In this document: positions 1-12,214 of the stretch, piece by piece
Layout of the letters: every line of letters begins with the position of its first letter
How positions within the stretch are numbered: position 1 is the first letter of the stretch
Origin: Apostichopus japonicus
Taxonomy: Eukaryota; Echinodermata; Holothuroidea; Aspidochirotida; Stichopodidae
Direction: 5' to 3'
Length of the DNA stretch: 64,000 bases
Assembly: GCF_037975245.1 (NCBI RefSeq)
Contig: NC_092563.1
Span: forward strand, 22,104,960 to 22,168,959
The notes under the pieces: generated by a model
What the model was told of the DNA's origin: nothing
Seen by the model: only the letters and a program-made list of their open reading frames with translations
Database searches by the model: none
Position numbers and translations under genes: made by a program

Positions 1-168
1 ACGCACAGGAAATTTCTTGGCAACCCACTGTTGGGTTGGGCCATAGATATAGTTTCTGGACTGTCGCTATAAAAAACTGGGCTAATTACAGAGATATTCC
101 TTGAGAACCAAGGACCACCAAGGGAAAAATGAAACTTTGATTTCAATTTATTACATTTCCATCCACAG

Positions 169-386
169 CTGTCTTTCTCATTCAAGTTCGGGCAGAAGCT
201 ATGCAAAGAGCATCAGAAATGGTCAAGACGGGAATGCTCTCTGTTGTCGGCAGAGACCAGGCACGATACAATTACATCTGCAAGGAGGCGGCCACATACT
301 GCCAGAACCATGGGATAGAGGGCGCCATGTGCTCCGTAGCTAACTACTTGTATCCAGATGCCAGGGTACTAGCTGGCAATGTTGAG
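169..386 (+). CDS. MCAT: MCAT copy a, internal exon (malonyl-CoA:ACP transacylase, mitochondrial)
   Basis: This exon encodes part of mitochondrial malonyl-CoA:acyl carrier protein transacylase, which loads malonyl groups onto ACP for type II fatty acid synthesis in mitochondria. The reading frame gives VRAEAMQRASEM, GMLSVVGRDQ and CSVANYLYPDARVLAG, matching human MCAT (IRAEAMQEASE, GMLSVLGQ, CEVSNYLFPDCRVISG). The acceptor is ccacag at 163-168 and the donor is GAG/gttaaa after 386. It is 218 bp long, entering in phase 1 and leaving in phase 0. Earlier exons of this copy lie outside the window. It differs from copy b (56345-56562) by one residue (GIEGAMC here, GIEGTMC in b). Confidence 0.9.
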
Positions 387-1255
387 GTTAAACATGTTTG
401 AAATAGTTTGCATAAATTGCATTTGGCAACAATTTGTATTCAGAGAGAGAATTTACATAGGTATTGAACAATTTATGATGTTGATGTGATGAACAAATTG
501 TGATTGTTTTTTGTTCACAATTCTTGACAATTTCATGAATGCTTTTGGAATCAAACTAACTTTATAGGATGTGAGTTATCCATATATCCATATATATATC
601 CATATATCCTGTTGTTAATGATTCCCATTTTGATAAGAAAATTGAGTGAAGAATGTAAAACAAAGATGTAAACCAAATTCATCAGTGTGCACTTAACACA
701 CCTGTTTACTTCATGTTCCCATTCTGTTTACAGAACATCAACTTTAAATGTGTTTTTGGCAATGAATGCAAACATGACCAGATATGATTAGTCAAAAAAA
801 TAACTTTTCTCTGGACTATCCATTTTACTGCTTCAGAACCAACTCTAGCTGGTGTGAAACCAGTTCTCTACTGATCTCCTAGAATTGAATCATTCAATCT
901 AGTGAATCTTACTAGATAATTCATCAATTTCTTCCAGAAATGACTTCAATGTGTCTTGGTGTTGCACTGAATTACATATTGATCTATATGCGAACAGTGT
1001 ATAGGGTACTGTAACTTCTTAGGAGTGTCCATTGTAAGGTAATTGTAGTAATATCAGCTGCAGTCTGGACCGACTACTGTGACTCATTTGGTTTTAAACT
1101 GGCCTTATTATATATCCTCACATTTATCTGAAGCTAATATTTCCATTTTGTTCGTGTATAGAATCGATGTATAATTATTTTAAAACAAATGTTTAGAACG
1201 AATTATTTCATATATTTTAATTCCATTATCTTGGCTCTTCTTTTCTTGTTTAAAG
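387..1255 (+). other. MCAT_a last intron
   Basis: AT-rich intron between the two MCAT_a exons, with a short ATATCC repeat around 577-610. It is almost identical to the intron at 56563-57436. I see no other feature in it. Confidence 0.8.
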
Positions 1256-1645
1256 GCCTTGGACTTTATTCAAGAGAGAGCGAAAGACTTCTCCCTTAAA
1301 CTAACTCGTCGTCTACCTGTGAGCGGAGCGTTTCATACGTCATTCATGGAACCAGCAGAGGAAAAGTTTGGTACAGCTCTGGAGGAAGTGACATTAGAAG
1401 AACCATTAATTCAGGTTTATTCAAACATTGACGGTAAAGTGTACCAGAATCCAAAACACGTCAAAAGTTCACTGAAGAAACAACTAACTCTACCAGTGAA
1501 GTGGGAACAAACCATGCACCATATATATGAGAGGGCTAAAGGAGTGCCCTTTCCTCACACATTCGAAGTCGGTCCAGGAAAGCAACTAGGAACAATCTTA
1601 AAACGGGTAAACAGAAAAGCGTTTGACAGCTACTGCAAAGTTTGA
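1256..1645 (+). CDS. MCAT: MCAT copy a, terminal exon
   Basis: Final coding exon, starting after the acceptor gtttaaag and ending at TGA 1643-1645. It reads ALDFIQERAKDF, then VSGAFHTSFMEPA, which carries the active-site histidine of the FabD/MCAT fold (GAFHT; human VSGAFHTRLMEPA), then LPVKWEQTMHHIYER and TFEVGPGKQLGTILK, all close to the human C terminus. At 129 codons it is a normal MCAT end, although the human protein has a longer acidic tail. Compared with copy b it has four replacements (FGTA/FGKA, GKVY/GKMY, KHVK/KHIK, KRVN/KRIN). The frame is intact, so nothing in these two exons marks the copy as dead. Confidence 0.93.
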   Translation, partial: ALDFIQERAKDFSLKLTRRLPVSGAFHTSFMEPAEEKFGTALEEVTLEEPLIQVYSNIDGKVYQNPKHVKSSLKKQLTLPVKWEQTMHHIYERAKGVPFPHTFEVGPGKQLGTILKRVNRKAFDSYCKV

Positions 1646-1849
1646 GAATAATCCTACGATTTAGGTAGAAATTACTTCAACGTTGATAAGAGTGATATTT
1701 TGTCAACTTTCACTAACGCTGAGAAATATAAAGTAACAGAATAATTTGACACCAGATCAGAAGCTGACGACACTCTGCGCTGTGGGATAAAGATATCATA
1801 GGCTGTGTGAAGGGTGGATTTGTCTACTATTTAAAATGTGCCTTGGGAG

Positions 1850-1863
1850 GGGGGGGGGGGGGG
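1850..1863 (+). repeat. Poly(G) tract
   Basis: Uninterrupted G run in the 3' flank of MCAT_a. The matching run in copy b near 58037 is shorter, so the tract length has changed since duplication or differs between haplotypes. Confidence 0.85.
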
Positions 1864-1974
1864 CAAGTTGGTGGCAGAGCTGATTTGCTAGCCTGAAATT
1901 GGTAAAAGAAAATACATATATGTCTTTATTTCACATAGGGAAGACTGGTTTTTCTGGACATTGATATCTTTTAG

Positions 1975-1980
1975 AATAAA
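1975..1980 (+). terminator. Candidate poly(A) signal of MCAT_a
   Basis: AATAAA about 330 bp after the MCAT stop codon, retained in copy b at 58158-58163. It is the canonical hexamer, but the cleavage site is not shown by sequence alone. Confidence 0.4.
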
Positions 1981-4900
1981 AATTCTTCCTCGTAAACTCC
2001 TTACCAGTGAATAATATGGCTGATGCATACAAGGGAGTGCTACAAATAAGAGCTGAAAATATATGATGCTCCTTAGCATGACCTTAATTTGACTTTTGAC
2101 TTAGGTCTGTAATCCTCCCTGTAACCCCACCCCACACACTGTTCCTCCCTTCCACAGTAATGTTTACTTTCCAAGAGACTACTGATTCTTCTTCACTTTA
2201 CAAATAGTCATGATCACATGGTTACCGTGGTTACAATGTACGTGGACAGAGATGCGAGTTGGATCAACTTCGATTTCATTTTTTTGTGCCCAGGTTCTAT
2301 CATTGATATCTTTCTGAAAAAAGTAACAAAATAGGAGTCCAAATCTGGACAATAGAAAACCAGATCAAATAAACACAACAAATGATATAATATACTGCTT
2401 TTTTGTTTATTTTTACTTTTGTTTCTACAATATTTTTCTTTTTTTTGTAATCCTTTTTTTTTGCCTTTTTCCTGTAATGCATTTTTCCTGAGAGTAAAAA
2501 ATTGTCCTTTACACTAGAGAACTGATGCATAAGATTTAAAAAAAAATTAAAAAGTCTCAAACAGCCCTTGCTGTTCCCATTTGCCTACGCTCCACCTCAA
2601 CACTGACATAGAATCAATTTGGTCAATGCCTTTCTCACAAGAGGATACAACAAGTGCCACTGTTTATTGAAAAGAAATAGTTATCACATTTCTTGGTTGT
2701 TTCATTTTATCTTGCAGCACATCATTAACCCTCCCTCCCTCCCAACCTACTCCCTCACAATTACTCAAACATGTACCCACATCCTCCCCCAGATTTCCTT
2801 CACCCCAGCTATCCTTCCCAACTATCCCCCCCCCCCCCCCCTATATCAATCAAACTGAGCTTTCTTTACACATATTGCAAGCTTACATCACATATCCCTT
2901 TATTGGATAAATATATAACAGTATATCTTGTCAAGATGTCCAATTTGGAGAATGGAATTTCTGATAATCACAAATTTTTCAAACTCTCACATAAAACTAT
3001 CTACAGTTTCTTTACTTCCATGATTCATTTGTGACATCTGATTCAGTAGGAACATCACATGAAACAGTCAAATTAAAAATATTTAATTAAATTGGATGAC
3101 ATCACAGCCAGGTGTCAAATACTTTCTCACATTTTCACAGTAGATGTGTTAACTTTATACCAACCTCAATCCTTCCCCAAGAACTTGTAATAAGAGGTTC
3201 TCAACATAGGTCACCATTATAACAAAATGAAAACAAAATTGATGTCCATATCTTTGGTTACTTTGAAGAAAATGCTATTACCAAGCCTTTCCCATGGTTT
3301 GCCATTTGCATTGCCATGGTAACATGAGAATAATTATTTTATTTTACTACATTGTAGTACATGCTGGTAATTATACAGTGAATAATGTGAATCTTTATAG
3401 AGCATTGATTTACCAAAATGAAGGAAGTTGCATAACAAAGTAAAACATAACTTGTAAGCTGAGTTGATAAAGATTCCCATCTGAAAATTAACTAATCATC
3501 TCTCAACATATCATGAATCTGTATTCTTTGATTAGGATTTCAACAGATTAAAAATGTTGATACACTGTGCTACTAGCAATGGCAATGTGATCACTGTACG
3601 AGGTTTAGCACAGCCACAACAATACCAAACAATATTCTTGAATTCAGTTTATACACTGGGCAGTGCACACAATCATTATCGTCCCTTACCATACTGCACA
3701 CTCACATAACATGTTTTTGAAGAGTGGCATCCGTTTGTTTAACACATGTCAATTGATCTTGTATAAACTTTCTCTTATCTTAACAAAAGGTGGCTGTTAT
3801 TCCCATTAACTGAAATTAAAAAATACATTGTTTGGCTTCTTTTGTAATTTTTTATGTCACTACATTTTCTACATTCTTTCTCTCTGTTAACTCAAATAAT
3901 ATTCTGTTCTTTTTATTTCCCAGTTCCCTAAACATACTGGAATAGTTTGTGAAAATTTTAATTTATTTTATATAATTAATTTTCGTATTAACGTTAAATT
4001 TTTAGTGCTAAATTCCATGGCAGTGACAGTAAGGAGGGACAAAGGGTAAACTGTGTCAATGATACCAATTTGAATGTACACTGTCCTTCTTAAAGTCATC
4101 CAAAGATATGATAATGAAAATAATAATGTGAAAAAAAAAATTCTGTATTATAAGAAAATGTTACACACTTGTTTTTAGTGTGTCCCCCCCCCCCCCCCAC
4201 AACCATAAAACCTATAATTGGATGCATTTCTGATCATTGTGCTTCATGAATATCCAAAATACCTCAAAGGTTTTAATTGAATTCACTATTAATATCTAAA
4301 AATGGAGACAATAATGGTTACAGTCAATTATAAACAAAAGGATACCAAAAGGGGTAACTCACTTAAGATGTAACAATTCCTAATGTCCGGTGGGAATTTT
4401 TGTATTTTTTAGTCATTTTTTTGTTCTGTCATTATATACAGTCTAATGCTGTCAGGCAAAACCAAATAAAACTGACTTTTTTTTTAGTTTTTACTTCACA
4501 GTTACAACTGGTATTTTCTCTTTTTATGTTTTCATAATAATATAAAGAACAAAAATTAAATGTTATACTGCATTTTATGTCATAGGTTTTAGCAACTACT
4601 ATATTTTAATCTTTGCCATCCCAAATTCTCTCTATGAATGTCATGGCATTGCCTCAATTCCTTATACTTTTTTTTTAAATTTGATCACTTGAGAATAATC
4701 ACATGAGTCCTAATGCAATAAGATGCTCCTGAATGCCTACCCCCCCCCCCCCCCCAAATCTTCTATTCTTCTGGTTGATCTTACTTATATCAAATAGTAA
4801 CAAACAAAATACATTTTTTCCTCAACAATATAACAATTATATTATGAGTTTCTCCTACTCAAGCTCTTCCAATTATTCTGTTTAATTTTTTTTTTATCTT

Positions 4901-6646
4901 TCTGAAGTCAATTACATGATCTAATATGACCCTGTTACTATGAATTTCCATTTCACAAGTTATTTAAGTACTACCCTTTTTGAATTGGTCTATAAAGTTT
5001 GCTGCTGTTAATGGATTAATTTGATCACTAATTTCCTCCAACCTCCACCCATGTCTACCCACCCCCCTTCTCCCACACCCCACATCTCCCAAACACACAC
5101 ATATCCACAACACAAGACCATGTCCTGTACATCGTGAAACAAATAAGAAACAGTATTTATGTTTCATGGGTTTTGAAATTCATGAAAAGTATAGGGCAGC
5201 GAGGGAGAATCTTGATTACCTGTAACGACTTGCCCAGCAATAATTAGTTGTGACCAAGAAGATATCTCGTTGTAACTGCTAATGACAGATTAAAGGACCT
5301 CTTTGCCACCCACCTACCCTTTCCCATATCACTCAAACTAACCTTACTATAGTACACTAATGTGTTTCCAACCATTACCACATCTTATCAATTTAACCTT
5401 TGTATATTTTATATCCCTTCACTTTTTTGGCTATTTTATTTATATATTTTTGGGCCAATAGCAACAATTTTAAAATGTTTACCAGTCCCTTCTTAAAAAC
5501 CAGACACAAATCAGCATAACTCCCAAAGTAAGAAAGTCCTATAAAAATGAAGAAAAAAATTATAGCTTGGCACCTTCACTACCTAACAACTGATTAATGC
5601 ACCAAAATCCAACCTGCAACAGATAATCACACACATACCCTCCTATCAAATTCACCTTTGTCGAAATGGCGAATACAAGAACAGTTTGAAGATATGGAGA
5701 CCAACTCTGCTTTACAATTTCAGAAACAATATATACCTCTTGCCCACTTCCTTGGTTACTTCACAATTATTGCTCTAGGTAACAGATAAAAATTTCTTCT
5801 CAAAGCCATAAAAAATGTCACAAAAATAAACTGTTAGAACTAACATCCACTAATCTTGTCAAAACCAAGTCTTTACTAAAAGAAAAGTGAACTCCTGCAT
5901 AATAATAATATAATATCTTTCCTACTTCTCTGTGATCTTCCTGTACAAGTCATTTGCTGTCAAATTGTTTTTTCTTTTCTTTTTTTCTAGCATTTTTTTT
6001 GGGTGGGGGCGGTGGGGTGTCTTTATGTTTTGTATTCATGTTTATCTTTTTTAGTTGTTTTTGCATTGATATCGACACTATAAACTTTCCATCATCTTGC
6101 TTCTTCTCCTGTCACAGTATGACAACATAAATAATATTTTTTTATGCTTTTTACTATGCTTTATATTCTCTTCCTAGGTGAGCAAAAAACCAACAAAATA
6201 TGGTGTCTTTGTCACTGAATAGTTAAAAAAAAATTATTGAGAGAAAAAGATTTGATATAAACAATAATTGCATTGTTGACAAGGCTGACAGTGTGAAAGT
6301 AGACGTGTTTGATTACTATCCGCTTCACTTTGAGATTAGCAACACATTAATACTGAATAAACAGACTCTCTTTGAGTGAATTTCAGATTGGAGTCACGGT
6401 AGACACTTTTAATTGCTCATTTCAGTACATCCACTTACATCACAAATCATGAAACCGAACTAACAGCAATACTTTTTTTCTCTCTCCTTAATCAAAGCAC
6501 AGCTGATTTTCTAGATTACTTCTAAAGTCTTGTCTGTTTACCAATTTCACAGTCTTCTTTGTTGGTTTTCTTGTCCCCCAATCAATCTTGTCGCTTTCAT
6601 AAATTAAACCAAGATAATACAGGCACTTTTTGTCTCATCTTTTGAC

Positions 6647-7234
6647 TCAGTTCTTTGCCCCTCTCTTAGAGTTATCCTTTTTATGCTTCTTCTTTAATCT
6701 TTTGTTAACAGAGTTACTATTTTGACTGCCATTGTTATTATTGTCTCTGCCACTGCTGCCACTCTGGGTTGAGTTGCCACCGCTATTGTGGCGGAATTTG
6801 CCATGCTGGTTGGTATAATTCTTGCTTCTATAAGTCTTTGATACCACTGGCTGTAAAGACGAAGAGGTCCCTCCTGGAGAATTTCAGGAGTTTCCCTTCG
6901 GCAGAGACGTTTGAATTTCAGACTTGTTATTGGATGAGACGGTGACCTCAATATGAGGCGTGACTACTTGCCGCTCCTTGGCGGTCTGCTTACTGAGCGA
7001 GTTCCCTGCGTTACCACGAACAGAGTTAGAAGTATGATTGCACCGTTTGCCGAATTTTGATTGTTTGTGATACGTCTGCCCATGGGAGACTGGTTTCTTA
7101 ATTTCCTGTGTCCAGGCTTTGTCAGTACTAGTTTCAGGTTCAACACTAGGGACAGTCTCCCTTTTAGAGGGTCCTTGGACAGAGTCGATGGTGTCCTTGG
7201 AAGAACCAGAAGTTTGTGAAGACATTTCTGATTC
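6647..7234 (-). pseudogene. TENT4: TENT4_a last exon with in-frame TGA
   Basis: Acceptor ttttctag at the 7235 side; entry in phase 0 with ESEMSSQTSGSSKD. The exon encodes the low-complexity Ser/Thr/Asn/Gln-rich tail and ends in KKKHKKDNSKRGAKN, comparable to the basic KKRKHKRD end of human TENT4B, probably a nuclear or RNA-binding patch. The frame is broken by TGA at 6884-6886, after LPKGNS. Reading on in the same frame gives a sensible tail (SPGGTSSSLQPVVSK.. to the natural stop at 6647-6649), so this looks like a recent point change, possibly a CGA to TGA transition. Confidence 0.85.
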
Positions 7235-7577
7235 CTAGAAAATTACAAAAGGGAAAACAAAATGATTTTTATCTGATTCAGATTTGATGGCACATTATAT
7301 GACAGGCAAAAAGTGCCAAAAGTGCAAGACAGTACCCCCACCCCACCCTTCCCCCATCGCAAATAGGTATTTCAAAGAGAATCACTTAATTTTTTAACAA
7401 ATAATCATTCATTATGGATGCAAGGACAGACAAAAAAGGCCACCAGAGTGTAAGAAGAAATATTATAATATCCTGTAAAATGTTTCCAAATGTTTTTGGA
7501 CCTGTCTTTTTTTCTTTTCAGTATTTGAGAGGAGTGGATTAAATTGCAATATTGAGCAGACAACTTACAGAATCACT
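7235..7577 (-). other. TENT4_a intron
   Basis: Intron of about 340 bp between the last two TENT4_a exons. Nothing recognisable in it. Confidence 0.6.
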
Positions 7578-7958
7578 GGAACTAGACACAATTTCACCAG
7601 AGGAAGAAGAAGATAAAGACGTGATTTTGTTGTTGACGACATCGTTGGAGTTGGACATATTGGTGGCAGCAGTGGGGTTCATTGCACTTTTTTGTTGACC
7701 TCTTGGCAAGATCCTGTCTCTTGGCTATTTCTCTGAGAACTGTCAGCAAGGATGATGGTTGTAGCATTCACAGGGCGGATTGGCTGTGCTATCCTCAAGG
7801 CTGTGTCCGGTAAACAGAAGGCATCTGGTTGAGGTATATTACAATGTATGGAAAACTTGTGTGGATACATAGCCATTGCTTTCCGGGCCCAATTTTGCTG
7901 GACCCATAACCTATGGTCCATCACTTCGTCTGTTACCCTTATAATGCGACCGAGGATG
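7578..7958 (-). pseudogene. TENT4: TENT4_a penultimate exon with frameshift
   Basis: Acceptor ccacacag at the 7959 side, donor TCT/gtaagt at the low end. The first part reads [20 protein letters not shown], matching human [20 protein letters not shown] from the end of the conserved catalytic core. That frame stops at TGA 7679-7681. The remainder of the exon (MNPTAATNMSNSND..SSSSSGEIVSSSDS) is open in another frame, which is the one in phase with the last exon. The switch must fall between about 7680 and 7730. One A missing from the run AACAAAAAAGTG would explain it. Confidence 0.8.
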
Positions 7959-8498
7959 CTGTGTGGAGCAAAACCAAAAGAAAAAGGAACAAATAAATCT
8001 AGGGGACAATCTGAGTGGAAATGACTGTAATGTTACTTAATGAAATATTTACACTGTACCTCTGAAAGCAACCTAGTGTGATCTAGGTTGAGGATCAACA
8101 CTTTTTTGTTTAGATGTAAACATATCTCAATCGACGATCTTTTCTTACTGCATATGACAATCAGTATTGGTTTCCCTTTGTTGGTAGAAAACCTTTTGAC
8201 AGTAAATTTTCAAAACAACGAGTATATGTAACTTTCAGTCAAAATTGTGTACCGCTATGCTGTGGTAAGGTTATAAAGAAAGTCTCTTCCAGCTTCATTT
8301 GGGCCTGACTGTTTGACAAAGGAAATATACCCTGATAGATAAAATATGCTAGAACTTGACAGATTGATCAAAAGTAATGTAGGGGGAGGAGGGGGGGGGG
8401 CTGAAATACATGGAAGCTTTAACCGATATTTTCTAAGAGAAGTTTTTTGGAGTAAAGGCAAAAGAAAAAAGGAGACTAAATTCTGGCAATTCACTGAC
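7959..8498 (-). other. TENT4_a intron
   Basis: Intron of about 540 bp holding a G-rich run near 8380-8400. Nothing else recognised. Confidence 0.6.
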
Positions 8499-8619
8499 CT
8501 ATGACCATTACTTTCTTGGTCTATGTGAGGTACAACAGCTTGGGTGAGCACTTGGTAGGCACAATGGAATGCTTTCCTCACTTCCATGAACCCAAAAGAG
8601 TTCCTGCCAAGATCAACTC
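8499..8619 (-). pseudogene. TENT4: TENT4_a exon, central domain (GVDLGRNSFGF)
   Basis: Exon of 121 bp, acceptor ttgacag, donor AG/gtcagt. It reads GVDLGRNSFGFMEVRKAFHC and then AYQVLTQAV, corresponding to human [28 protein letters not shown]. Entry phase 1 and exit phase 2 fit both neighbouring exons. No lesion inside this exon. Confidence 0.9.
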
Positions 8620-9016
8620 CTGTCAACAATAGAGAAATGTTAAAATGGAATAATAGCTTAATCTGGCAGATCTTCATTATATTCTCTGCCACATGTATTA
8701 AAGGTAAAAATATGTTTGTGTTTTATACTGTTCTTTTAATCACTGAAACATCTCCCCTCCCACTGCCCCCTCCACCCCATCCCTCCCATCACATGTGTGT
8801 ATATACAGTATTTGATAACACAAAGTAAAATAAAGTATCATAAAGCAAAACTCAGAAGCCTTAAAGAAGAAAACTTTTCATTTTATAATGCAAAGGAATA
8901 TTTATGACATATCCCAAATTGAATGAAAGGTTGACAATATTCTGAATATTTCTACTTTGATACCATAAAATTTGCACTTTTAGTGAAAAAAATGGGGGAG
9001 TGTAAATTGGACTTAC
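8620..9016 (-). other. TENT4_a intron
   Basis: AT-rich intron with a C-rich stretch at about 8750-8790. No other feature recognised. Confidence 0.6.
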
Positions 9017-9209
9017 CATTATTGAGTGGATCTTTTAAACAGAGTAGGCTACAGCGGTCGGTCATAAAAGAGGCATCCTCTTTGGGAAAGTAGCTACCGC
9101 CATTTTCGACAGTAATTCCTGTTTTGAAGTAGTTGAAGTTGACGCCATACAGCTCAAAGAATTCAATCAAAAGAACGCCATAATTGACTGGTTCTGGGGG
9201 AACATGTAA
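9017..9209 (-). pseudogene. TENT4: TENT4_a exon, PAP-associated domain ([14 protein letters not shown])
   Basis: Exon of 193 bp, acceptor tctctacag, donor AATAATG/gtaagt. It reads [20 protein letters not shown] and TGITVENGGSYFPKE, nearly identical to human [37 protein letters not shown] in the PAP/25A-associated domain. No lesion inside this exon. Confidence 0.92.
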
Positions 9210-9948
9210 CTGTAGAGAAAGAGGAGAAAACTTCTCAATTAAAAACAAGAGATTATTGGAGCAAGTCTGAGCTAAACAAAAAATCCCACCCAACTTAGAC
9301 CAGAATGCCCAAATTAGAAAAGGCAGCTTTCTAATGTCTATAACTAGTGTTCGACCGATAATCGGTTAGACAATCGGCATCGGCATCAGACAATCGGTAA
9401 ATAATCGGCATCGGCAAAATCCATTGCGCTACCGATTATTTGGAACCGATTATTACGTTCCACATAAAGGATTGTATATTTCCGCGCTTTTGATACACCA
9501 CAACCACAACAGGAGAAAAAAATTGATATTTCGATTCAATGCTATTCATAACCGGGGAAGGTGCGCTAATCTACCGTGTAACGGTACCGCAAGTCCCTCA
9601 CGCGAGTTTGTACAAATGCTGTTCGATGCACTATCCAATAATGGCAGTTCACATTATGCAGTACACCCGCGTGTCAACATACAGTATACCCGAGATAAGC
9701 TTAGGGGGACAACGTATTTTTTTTGCTTCGATTGTTACATCTAACAAGACCACTTGTCATCATGTTAAACGATTAATAAGAGAGATTAATTGTCTATACT
9801 AAGTAAAAACACCAAATCAATATACTTCTGAACCACTCTGGCCATTTCACCATAGGTGAAAACTGGAAAGTGAAGACAATAACATTAGGTTTTGTTCATT
9901 GTGAGATCTACGTACATTAGGCTAGTCTGGCTGAAGAATGGCTGAGCT

Positions 9949-10422
9949 TCAGGTAGCATACACTCATTAAAAGCCCCATTGACTTACACACTAAATCACA
10001 AAAGTAATGTGGTCTCTAAGTCTAGATAGAAGTTTTCACTAGCTAAACGCTACCCATCACCGGATAGCTGACAAGTTGGCCTTTCATGGCACCATCAATT
10101 TTCCGTACCATGACCATGTAGATTTTTTGCTATCCGAGCCGGAAGTTTTCGTCACTTGTAAACAAACCTCTTCTCTCAGTGGTAAACAAATTTCCTACGC
10201 TGCTCCCGGGAGGCCTAAAGTGGTCTAAAATTGCCTCAATTGACCCAATTTTCTCACCACATGTACTTCCATTCATGCTCTTCAACATGCAAGCCACAAA
10301 AAACTAGATTATGATTGATAACAGGTCACAAAAGATGTTCTCCCGCTGCTTTTTGGCACTTTTCCTGAAGGAGAACAATCGAGCGGATTGATATAGACTC
10401 TTATAAGCGTATGCCACCTTAA
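9949..10422. mobile_element. MITE family A, copy 1 (nested)
   Basis: Short element with imperfect terminal inverted repeats (TTCAGGTAGCATAC at the left, GTATGCCACCTTAA at the right). A second copy lies at about 12215-12626. This copy has an extra ~70-bp stretch (TCTCAGTGGTAAAC through TTGACCC) missing from copy 2. Boundaries are approximate and the superfamily is unknown. Confidence 0.7.
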
Positions 10423-12214
10423 GTGAGAGATGAAATTTTTTTTTATCACCAAAATGTTACTTTTCATAGTTGTCACCATATAAACCACAACAGAAATCTA
10501 TGCAATTATCATTTTAGGTCCATAAAGATGTATTTTCAGAGATTTCAGTATGCACGGTGCAGTGTGTAAATACACATATGAGCAATACTGTGTAAGCAGT
10601 AACCAGGTCTGTGTCTGCAACAACACTTCCAGTCACCAATTTTGATAAGCTTGACCAATTTGGGTGCATCTATGATTCTTGCAGGTATTATTGGTATCCC
10701 TGATCACAGTCCACTTGGTCTGGCTTGCCCTACCTGCAGAAACATCATCCATAGAAGGGTTAGCGGTGAGGGCTTTTTCGTCTCTGGCTCTGAAAAGTGA
10801 TGAAAACTACTTTTGTTTAGCTCAGCAGATTCTTCACAAACTGACCCACAGGACATACCCCAATGTATTCCTGAACTGTTTGGAACATGTTAAACTGATA
10901 TTGCATGTCACTCCAGTGCAACTGTTAAGTTACTAAGAATAAAAGAAGAGAATTGAAGGTGTTCTTTGCCAAAACTGGATCATCGGGATTTGTAAACAAC
11001 AGCCTCACTGTAACAGTATTACAGTAGTCAAAAGGAAAGCTTACTGGAATGCTATCTAAATACACAGTTCACCTCAATAGCATATCCAGTCCATTTAAAG
11101 GTTTGTGCAAAGGTTATTACAATGTATTAAAGATAGTTATAAGGGAAGAGAGGTGGATAGGGGGGCATATTTCATGATAAAACATTCAAATTTGTTGCTC
11201 GGCAGAGAACAACAATGTCAAATTACCTTATTCTTCATTGGTGGCAAGCACTGGTTCCTATAGTTACTACAGTAGATCTCCCATGGAAGCATCAGGATAT
11301 CTCTTTCTGCTGTCAGAGTTGTTTGGGATTTGTTGTTACCTCATCTAACCAGTTGAGTCCATTGATACCACACCCATTCAAAGTATATCGCTGTGCATGC
11401 TGAGGACTTAGCACATCAACTTTCTCTGAAATTGACAAAACAACAGAAAACTAATGAGGAGTGAGTAGGCTCAAAAACCCCTTGATGCACATTGGCAGAA
11501 GCAGAAATTGCATACCTTTGTGGATTATTTGCTAAATAAGACTCAAAACATTCTCTGTGTAAGGTATTAGCCCTCATCAGCCACTCCACTTAGGATACAG
11601 ACCTCATACAACATTGTGCTACAGCTGGTGTAGACTTGGTTTAGGATACTAACATAGCGCCATTATGAACCTGAGGCCTAGGCCTAAGCTAACAACATTA
11701 GGGGTATTTCATGCATTGAAACTGAGTTTTTGTCCTTAGTTAAACACCAGGTACTTCCAACTTTAGCAAAAATAACCCAAAGTATGATTACCATGTACTT
11801 TAGGTGCCCACAGATGTCAAATTTCACTGAACTTAGTCGTTCACGTCAAACACACTGCAGGCATTTTGGTCTGATTCTGAAGGATTTTGAATTTCGTGGA
11901 TTTGGCACCTACTTAGCAGATTCAAGGCAGGAATCATACTACGGAAGCTTTGGTAGGTCAAGGCTTAATGACCCAATATTTATTGGGGAGGAAAACTGGT
12001 TACAAATGCTCAGAAGGCTATTCTAGCCTAATGTATGGAAACGCACATGCTCTTTGTGGTACTTTAAGGCTGTAATACTAATTTATGCGTAAAAATCACC
12101 CAAGCTTGAAATTTTCTGACGTTTGCTTGAAAACCATTTTTACACACCATAGCAACTACTTTGATCCAAAATTGAGACTTCTAGCACTTAAAATGAAAAA
12201 TTTGGCATTTTTGC
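10423..12214. other. Interior of the hAT element between the two MITEs
   Basis: AT-rich with several short open frames. None resembles a transposase or any protein I recognise. Confidence 0.5.

Larger units (their letters stand above)
1646..6646. other. Convergent intergenic region, first copy of the duplication
   Basis: About 5 kb between the 3' ends of MCAT_a (+) and TENT4_a (-). It is AT-rich, with poly(G) at about 1850-1863, poly(C) at about 2827-2841, 4184-4199 and 4741-4755, and A/T runs. No open frame here looks like a protein; a proline-rich frame near 2771-3034 is a C-run artefact. It is repeated almost base for base at 57827-62876. Confidence 0.7.

Noticed and set aside
2771-3034. 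Proline-rich frame between MCAT_a and TENT4_a
   Set aside because: Composition comes from C runs; the length changes with the poly(C) tract in copy b.
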